In this document: one piece after another, positions 48,405 to 53,206 of the stretch
Position numbering within the stretch: position 1 is the first letter of the stretch
How the letters are laid out: every line of letters starts with the position of its first letter
Assembly (NCBI GenBank): GCA_937859595.1
Contig: CALMAH010000043.1
Span: 1-53,206, forward strand
Length of the DNA stretch: 53,206 nucleotides
DNA from: an uncultured Acidobacteriota bacterium
Lineage (GTDB): Bacteria > Acidobacteriota > Blastocatellia > Pyrinomonadales > Pyrinomonadaceae
Direction of reading: 5' to 3'
The notes under the pieces: model-generated
What the model was told of the DNA's origin: nothing
Databases searched by the model: none
The model's input: only the letters and a program-made list of their open reading frames with translations
Program-made: the position numbers and the translations under genes

Positions 48405-49037
48405 ATGAGATCGGTTCTGGGCTTGGGTATATTGATGTTCGCCCTCTCGTTCTGCAATCTGGGCGAACGGATGCAGCAGCTGCAGGGAACAGACGACGCA
48501 AAAACGGATGGGACCGGAACGACGAAGGACAACGGTTCGGGCGATGTGGAAGAAGCCGAGATGACGGCCGCCCAAAAGGCGATAGCGGACGGCGGCTCGA
48601 CGGTCGAATGGGAAGGCCAGGGCATATCGTGGCAACTGCCCTCAGGCTGGCCGAAAATGGACGTGAGGAAAGAATCGTTCAATTACGGCTCGCCGGCGAG
48701 CGGTTTTCTGATCGGGACCATCTCCTCGATGTCCCCGGATTTCCCCTCCGAGACTAGTCTGAAAGCGACCTACGAGAGTTCGCTTGAACAGCTAAGGCAG
48801 GGTAAATATGAGAGCGCCCGATGGCTGGAGATAGACGGCGTCAAGGGCGTCGAGTTTGTCGAGGCCGTCCCGGAGGACAAGGACGGCATCCGCAGATTTC
48901 AGTGGATAGCTTTTCGCAACTTCCAGGGGCAGAACCAGCAGTTGAACATCATGCTCTCGACAAAGCAGTCAAACTTTGAAAAGCAGCGCGATACCTTTGC
49001 CGCGATAATGTATTCGATGAAGATCGCAAAGGGATGA
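48405..49037 (+). CDS. Putative lipoprotein with a PsbP/DUF1795-like fold
   Basis: The 210-residue protein has a short hydrophobic leader and a cysteine at about residue 17 (FALSFCNLG) that could be lipidated. A low-complexity Asp/Thr/Gly linker follows (DAKTDGTGTTKDNGSGDVEEAE), then a compact domain (VEWEGQGISWQLPSGWPKMDVRKESFNYGSPASGFLIGTISSMS). That domain resembles PsbP/DUF1795-like proteins where 'xxPxxW' is common, but this is only suggestive. GC content is back to the window average. A terminator follows. Confidence 0.65.
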   Translation: MRSVLGLGILMFALSFCNLGERMQQLQGTDDAKTDGTGTTKDNGSGDVEEAEMTAAQKAIADGGSTVEWEGQGISWQLPSGWPKMDVRKESFNYGSPASGFLIGTISSMSPDFPSETSLKATYESSLEQLRQGKYESARWLEIDGVKGVEFVEAVPEDKDGIRRFQWIAFRNFQGQNQQLNIMLSTKQSNFEKQRDTFAAIMYSMKIAKG

Positions 49038-49076
49038 TGGCCGCCGTTCGGTACTGAGCAGCCTTTGTTAACTAGA

Positions 49077-49105
49077 AAAGCCCGGTTGAGTGCCGGGCTT
49101 TTTTG
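49077..49105 (+). terminator. Intrinsic terminator after the lipoprotein gene
   Basis: AAAGCCCGG pairs with CCGGGCTTT over a small loop and is followed by TTTTGC. It is 40 bp after the stop codon of the lipoprotein gene and just before the convergent SnoaL-like gene. Confidence 0.85.
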
Positions 49106-49123
49106 CGTTCGATTAGGGGCGGG

Positions 49124-49537
49124 CTATGCCGTCGCGGCTTTTTCGAATGCACGGTTTACAGCGGCCGTGTCCCAGTGTTCCCTAAAACTTGCCACCTTTC
49201 CGTCTGTAACGCGGAAAACATGCACCCAATCGGTCTCGTAGCTGCGGCCGGTCGACCGTGCAGTTGCCTTTGCTCTGCCGAGCACAACTATGCGGTCGCC
49301 TTCCGCAATGAACTCGCTGGGTTCGAAATGCGTTATGTCTTCAACTTCGTTCAAAGTTGTAAAAAACTCCGCGACCGACTCTTTCCCGCGTCGAGCCCCG
49401 CCGTGCGGAGCACCCTGGACCTCAGGAAGTGTCCATTCGATGTCGTCGGCAAAAAGTTCAAGCAGACCGGGGATGTCCCCATTGCCAAAACATTCATACC
49501 CTTTTCTTACAATTTCCAGATTTGATCGTTCGCTCAT
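49124..49537 (-). CDS. SnoaL-like/nuclear transport factor 2 family protein
   Basis: The 137-residue protein begins at ATG 49537, just after a GAGGAGG site; the upstream frame (to 49720) is RHS-derived and unrelated. The protein has the typical alpha+beta cone-fold markers: NLEIVRKGYECFGNGDIPGLLELFADDIEWTLPE and SYETDWVHVFRVTDGKVASFREHWDTAA. Such proteins bind or isomerise small ligands; the reaction here is unknown. Confidence 0.87.
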   Translation of the reverse strand: MSERSNLEIVRKGYECFGNGDIPGLLELFADDIEWTLPEVQGAPHGGARRGKESVAEFFTTLNEVEDITHFEPSEFIAEGDRIVVLGRAKATARSTGRSYETDWVHVFRVTDGKVASFREHWDTAAVNRAFEKAATA

Positions 49538-49611
49538 ATGCACCTCCTCTTCCGATACCGCCATAGCGGCCGGATAAATAACGTGAGAGGAAATGAGTTG
49601 TTCTTGAGGAA

Positions 49612-50169
49612 CTACAATATAGCGCCGTTTGAATGGAAAAGCCAGAAAATGTAATGCGGTCTCAACGTCCAAGAAGCCGTCGGTTCGGTGTATTCCACCA
49701 CCGGGGCCGAGCCGCCCCATGCGTAAAATGCCCCCGCACCGGAATTCGTTACAAGCCTTGTCCCAAGACGATCCGGATGGTTGAATTCGACATATTCACC
49801 GCCGCTGCCGTTTGGAGTCACGGTCGCTAGCTGCGAACTGCCGAGATACGTGTAAGTCTTTGTCCAGGTGGGGGTATGCTCCGTGAACTCGGTATATTCG
49901 GCAAGCGTGGTACCACCGGTCGAGGCGTAGATCGTCCACTGGTTCGAGGCATAGTCGAGTGCCATCAGCCGGGCATTTGTCGAGCCGTAATGGAACGCCT
50001 GAACCGTGCTGTTGTCGCTCGCACGTTTTACAGCGTAAATACGGTTAGCGGCATCATACTCGAAAAGCAAAGGAGTGCCGTCTTCGGCAAAGCCCGTTGT
50101 CTGATTTCCAGCAGAATCGTATTGGAAACCCGAGGTGGTTATAATGTTTGTCAAAGACCATTTAACCAA
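49612..50169 (-). pseudogene. RHS core relic downstream of the WD40 gene
   Basis: The frame has RHS/YD-repeat phrases: YDSAGNQTTGFAEDGTPLLFEYDAANRIYAVKRASDN and NHPDRLGTRLVTN. It then joins directly to YAWGGSAPVVEYTE, a block that in the complete RHS gene precedes the HPDRLGTR block. The order is recombined. The frame ends in unrelated sequence (WTLRPHYIF...). A DNA block of about 35 bp is almost identical to 52609-52645. It is a displaced RHS fragment, as found beside polymorphic-toxin tips. Confidence 0.82.
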
Positions 50170-50183
50170 GCAGTATTTTGAAT

Positions 50184-51365
50184 CTATTTGTAAAACTCTA
50201 ACAATCTTAAGTACTTAGATTTCTTATCAAAACCAACAACGAAATTCCAGTCTTGATCAATTTTTAGTCTATCTTTCTTCTGCCAGACAACTTTTCCGGT
50301 TTTAACGTCTAAGATAGCAACGCCGTCCCTTTCAGAGCCGACAAATAAGTTTTTCCTATCCGGGCTAAACACTAAATAATATGCCCACCATTTCAACTTC
50401 GCTGACCAAACAAGTTCACCAGTCTCGACCCTCCACAGCTTTACGTTATTGCTAACGTCAGACGTCGCAACGAATTCTCCATCGACACTAAAAGATCCGC
50501 CCAATGTACGACTTTTGTGGCCCTTCAATGTCTTCAGAAGTTTTCCTGCGGAAGTGCTCCATATCTTAAAAGTAGCGTCTCGCGACCCACCGGAAAGCAG
50601 TTTGGTTCCGTCCAAGGAGAATTTCGTTATGTATGTTAGTGATTCGTGGGTTGCACTCGACGCACCAAATCTGTCTTCGGTGAGTTTTGTTATGAGGCTT
50701 CCATCTTCCGCATCCCAGAGATAAACATCACGGTAAAATGTGACTGCTAACATACTGCTATCACGATTGAATTCCGCAAATGTATTCGCACTCTTGCTTC
50801 CTGCCGTTAGGTTTGGATATAGGTCACTAATTGGTTTTCCATTCTGAGCATTCCATAGCGTCGCATGGTTTTGGGTAGCTTTGGTCAAAGTGTCGGAATT
50901 TTCAAAAGTTAATAATCGGGTCCCGTCCGGACTTAATCTGAGGGATTCTATCTGCCTTTCTTTCCGTGGAGAAAAATCAAGCAGTTTCTTGGGTAATGTG
51001 ATGTCCCAAAGTTCCGCCTTACCATTAGAACAAGTTACGGCCCAAAACCTTCCGTCAAAACTGAAAGAGTTCGTACCAAATTTACGTCCCCCACAAACGG
51101 AAAACATAGAAACGGTTTTTCCGGTACTGGATTCAATGAACTCAATCTTGCCCTGGTACAGCTCATTCCAGCCCCAGTTCATCGAAAAAAAGCTTGATGT
51201 CGATTCTACTAGCAGTAAATAACCGCCATTAGGACTCAGCTTTGCCTCGGCAACTTTCTCTCGCTTCAAGCTCCATTTCAACGTGGATTCTTTTGGCCAA
51301 TCTTGGCTAAAGGTCTCTAAGGGAATAATCAGGAAAATGAAACTCGCAAGTAAAAACAATCTCAT
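50184..51365 (-). CDS. Exported WD40 beta-propeller protein, candidate immunity partner
   Basis: The 393-residue product from ATG 51365 has a signal peptide (RLFLLASFIFLIIPLETFSQ) and about seven WD40-like repeats. Examples are FSFDGRFWAVTCSNGKAELWDITLP, FSLDGTKLLSGGSRDATFKIWSTSAGKLLKTLKGH and FSVDGEFVATSDVSNNVKLWRVETGELVWSA. Its ATG overlaps the RHS stop by 4 bp, and an RHS relic follows 14 bp after its stop. That slot normally holds the immunity gene. The role is inferred from position. Confidence 0.82.
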   Translation of the reverse strand: MRLFLLASFIFLIIPLETFSQDWPKESTLKWSLKREKVAEAKLSPNGGYLLLVESTSSFFSMNWGWNELYQGKIEFIESSTGKTVSMFSVCGGRKFGTNSFSFDGRFWAVTCSNGKAELWDITLPKKLLDFSPRKERQIESLRLSPDGTRLLTFENSDTLTKATQNHATLWNAQNGKPISDLYPNLTAGSKSANTFAEFNRDSSMLAVTFYRDVYLWDAEDGSLITKLTEDRFGASSATHESLTYITKFSLDGTKLLSGGSRDATFKIWSTSAGKLLKTLKGHKSRTLGGSFSVDGEFVATSDVSNNVKLWRVETGELVWSAKLKWWAYYLVFSPDRKNLFVGSERDGVAILDVKTGKVVWQKKDRLKIDQDWNFVVGFDKKSKYLRLLEFYK

Positions 51366-52759
51366 CTGTTTAACCCCAAATATCGACCGCCAATCCATCC
51401 GGTAAAGCCGAGAGCGAGTGTCGTTCTGTACACGTCACCGACGCGATAACCACTACCAAAATAACGGTCAACTAACCTGCCGCGAACAGGTGCAGTCGCA
51501 GCTCTGAAAATTATCTTCAGGTCTGCGATGGTTCGTAACCTTCTCTCTCCAGGAGCTCCCCGAGCATTCTCATAGTCTATGTCGTGCTTATAACAGGCCT
51601 CATCAACTTTATCTACTGGTCTCTCTCCTGAAGTTGAACCGCCAGGGATTCCCCAGCCAGGAGCACAGAAATACCCATAAACTGGGAAGAATCCTTCCCA
51701 CCACTTTCTGGTCCCGAAACGTTTGAAAGAATCAAGAACGTAACCTAATCCCTTCTTAAAACCACTCCACGCCCCAGAGAAAGGCCTTCCTCTCATAAAC
51801 CCTTCCATAAATCCTTTTCTGATTGAATCTTCGATCACGCCGACAAGGGCACCCACGAATGCTCGCCCAATAATCTTCGCAAAACGCTTGAACTTTCCTT
51901 GGAAAAGTGTGCCGGAAATTTCAAGGACTACCCCGATTCGGGATGCATAACTCGCTCCGGTCAACACCCAAGAGGCTGCTGCTAACCAGCTTGGCGCAGT
52001 TATAGTTGGTGCGAACAGACTCATAGAGGCGACAAGACTCATCCCCATGGTTACAACGGCGGCCAATACTGTTAGAGCAACTACCACAACGATGTTACTA
52101 AGAACGCGGTTTATAGCTTTTCCGATGGCACTAAATACCTTGCCGATTCCCTTGAAGAGCTTCCCGATCCAGGAAAGGCCTTCGGAATCGATATAGTTTA
52201 TTGGATCGTTTCCGCAGTAGTTATAAAGGTTTAGTGTCTGTGGGTGATGTAAATCAACTGCCTGCATCCCGATGGGATCTACCTGTGTAAAGCGCGACTG
52301 GCCCTGGGAGTAGGTTCGGTTTACTGCATAATCCAGCCCGGTCGAGGCGCTTCGATCATACGAAGTAAACACCTGATTGCTAAAGCCGGTACCCTCGGCT
52401 CCGAGGGCCGTCCCAAATGGCAGCGTCGATTGCTGGTAATACGTCCCCGCACCGGGATTCGACACCAGCCGTGTTCCCAAACGGTCTGGATGATGAAACT
52501 CTATTATCTCCGTTCCAGAGACGTTGGTTGCCGTCGAAAGCAACCGCCCGCCGGCATAAACATACGATCTCGAATACTCAGGATCGCTCGAAGCCGTCGC
52601 CTCCGTGTATTCCACCACCGGGGCCGAGCCGCCCCAGGCATAATATGTCCGATGCGTCGAGGTCTCTGTCACCAGCCTTTCTCTTGACGCCCCATAGGTA
52701 TAAGTCTCAAGCACATTATTCGAGTCGTCCTTTATCTTTACCAGCCGTCCCGCAGCATC
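51362..52759 (-). CDS. 5'-truncated RHS protein with phospholipase A2-like C-terminal domain
   Basis: RHS coding is open from about 52759 (DAAGRLVKIKDDSNN, just downstream of an in-frame TGA at 52763-52765). A GTG at 52714 is a possible start. The RHS-associated core is YDRSASTGLDYAVNRTY...SRFTQVDPIG...LNLYNYCGNDPINYIDSEGLSW. Hydrophobic segments follow (about 200-250). The C-terminal domain has CAPGWGIPGG and VDEACYKHDIDYENA, which resembles the Cys-His-Asp calcium-dependent phospholipase A2 active site. It is a toxin tip without its long RHS barrel. Confidence 0.78.
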   Translation of the reverse strand, partial: DAAGRLVKIKDDSNNVLETYTYGASRERLVTETSTHRTYYAWGGSAPVVEYTEATASSDPEYSRSYVYAGGRLLSTATNVSGTEIIEFHHPDRLGTRLVSNPGAGTYYQQSTLPFGTALGAEGTGFSNQVFTSYDRSASTGLDYAVNRTYSQGQSRFTQVDPIGMQAVDLHHPQTLNLYNYCGNDPINYIDSEGLSWIGKLFKGIGKVFSAIGKAINRVLSNIVVVVALTVLAAVVTMGMSLVASMSLFAPTITAPSWLAAASWVLTGASYASRIGVVLEISGTLFQGKFKRFAKIIGRAFVGALVGVIEDSIRKGFMEGFMRGRPFSGAWSGFKKGLGYVLDSFKRFGTRKWWEGFFPVYGYFCAPGWGIPGGSTSGERPVDKVDEACYKHDIDYENARGAPGERRLRTIADLKIIFRAATAPVRGRLVDRYFGSGYRVGDVYRTTLALGFTGWIGGRYLGLNR

Positions 52760-52873
52760 CTTTCAAGACCGCCGACCCGTTTGAACCGTTCGATGCGGTT
52801 TTGTTGCCTTAGGATAGCCCCGATGCGGGCTTTATGGCAAGAAAATTCGGTCGCGGGCAGGAGCTGGCGGGTG

Positions 52874-53206
52874 TCAGACGGCCGTTTGAGGCTGAAATAT
52901 TGTGAAAAGCCTATAAATACAGGTTTTTGGCGGGATTTCGGCGGCGAGATCGGCGTTGGAAATCGCGATTTCCAGCCTGGCAATGCCTTTGGATAGCGTG
53001 GAAATGTCGTGGGACAGCGTGGAAATGCCTTCGGTCAGCGTACAAATGCCTTCGGTCAGCGTAGAAATGCCGTGGGATAGCGTGGAAATGACTTCGGTCA
53101 GCGTACTTTTGCCTTTAGGCACGCTGCCTTTGCTACGGAATCGGGCATGACACCTCCTATGATGAATTTCTACTCCACAGGCAGGGTTTTCACTCTGCCA
53201 ATTCAA
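52874..53206 (-). CDS. Heptad-repeat coiled-coil protein, 5' end outside the window or frameshifted
   Basis: The frame contains STLTEVISTLSHGISTLTEGICTLTEGISTLSHDISTLSKGIARLEIAISNADLAAEIPPK, a run of heptads with Ile and Leu spaced three apart (a/d positions), predicting a coiled coil. The upstream part is not convincing. An AGGAGGTGTC-ATG at 53150 on this strand gives a strong start in another frame (MPDSVAKAACLKAKVR then stop), so a frameshift may separate start and heptads. It ends at 52874, 115 bp before the RHS remnant. Function is unknown. Confidence 0.5.
   Translation of the reverse strand: MNWQSENPACGVEIHHRRCHARFRSKGSVPKGKSTLTEVISTLSHGISTLTEGICTLTEGISTLSHDISTLSKGIARLEIAISNADLAAEIPPKTCIYRLFTIFQPQTAV
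52982..53107. repeat. Six tandem 21-bp units encoding heptads
   Basis: Units begin at 52982, 53003, 53024, 53045, 53066 and 53087, each of the form aatg-ccttcggtcagcgtgga with substitutions. Two subtypes alternate (ttcggtcagc and gtgggatagc). A decayed seventh unit follows to about 53128. The 21-bp period equals one coiled-coil heptad on the minus strand. There are no spacers, so it is not a CRISPR. Confidence 0.9.

Noticed and set aside
52982..53107. 21-bp tandem units as a CRISPR or an iteron origin
   Set aside because: Units are directly adjacent without spacers, match a heptad-coding period, and no replication gene is near.

Overview
The window (about 53 kb, GC-rich except for one AT-rich stretch) looks like a chromosomal segment of an acidobacterium, most likely the Blastocatellia/Pyrinomonadales group. 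This is inferred from gene content: two tandem acidobacterial-type VWA proteins, a 1040-residue Oar-like TonB receptor with an N-terminal carboxypeptidase-regulatory domain, an RHS core of acidobacterial style, and a REP-associated transposase. No rRNA or tRNA gene was recognised, so the assignment rests on protein style alone.

Layout. 1-1625: a decayed area with heptamer-like low-complexity repeats, a 22-codon relic of a DNA methyltransferase, hairpin repeats and an IS200-like/RAYT transposase embedded in REP-like hairpins. 1766-10628: envelope and energy genes (SRPBCC protein, small lipoprotein-like protein, proton-translocating transhydrogenase pntA/pntB, thioredoxin-like ferredoxin, FHA-trypsin protease, FtsX-type permease). 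pntA and pntB are split by a DUF433/DUF5615 toxin-antitoxin pair, and a DUF559 nuclease cassette with structured inverted ends follows pntB. 10830-19648: acyltransferase, phosphoesterase, saccharopine-dehydrogenase-like protein, a ParE-type toxin-antitoxin pair, methionine synthase metH, a broken four-helix-bundle gene and a DUF937 protein. 19735-34672: NHL-repeat lipoprotein with aminopeptidase P, mtgA, glgC, two VWA proteins, chrA, a serine hydrolase, an oxidoreductase, an ArnT-like glycosyltransferase and a Sua5-type tRNA-modification enzyme. 34823-38608: response regulator, YaiO barrel, HEAT-repeat membrane protein and GT2 synthase, an apparent exopolysaccharide export operon. 38736-44873: uvrC, an exported protein and the TonB receptor. 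45004-48257: an AT-rich island of fragments and small secreted proteins ending in a CBS-MgtE transporter. 48405-53206: lipoprotein, SnoaL-like protein, then an RHS toxin-tip locus and a coiled-coil repeat gene running off the end.

The most striking pattern is that both toxin-antitoxin modules are bracketed by a direct repeat made of the end of the neighbouring housekeeping gene. The first 51 bp of pntB are repeated on the far side of the DUF433/DUF5615 pair (55-bp repeat including the bases before the start, 1 mismatch). The last ~44 bp of metH are repeated on the far side of the ParE pair (2 mismatches). In both cases the housekeeping gene stays intact, the module is co-oriented with it and no integrase is present. 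This matches insertion with a long target duplication, or gene-end reconstitution by a minimal element.

Other high-value observations: the DUF559 cassette ends, whose inner hairpins keep stem length and loop while changing every stem pair; an inverted-repeat element inserted in frame in the metH interdomain linker; and an exported WD40 propeller in the immunity-gene position of an RHS-phospholipase A2-like toxin locus.
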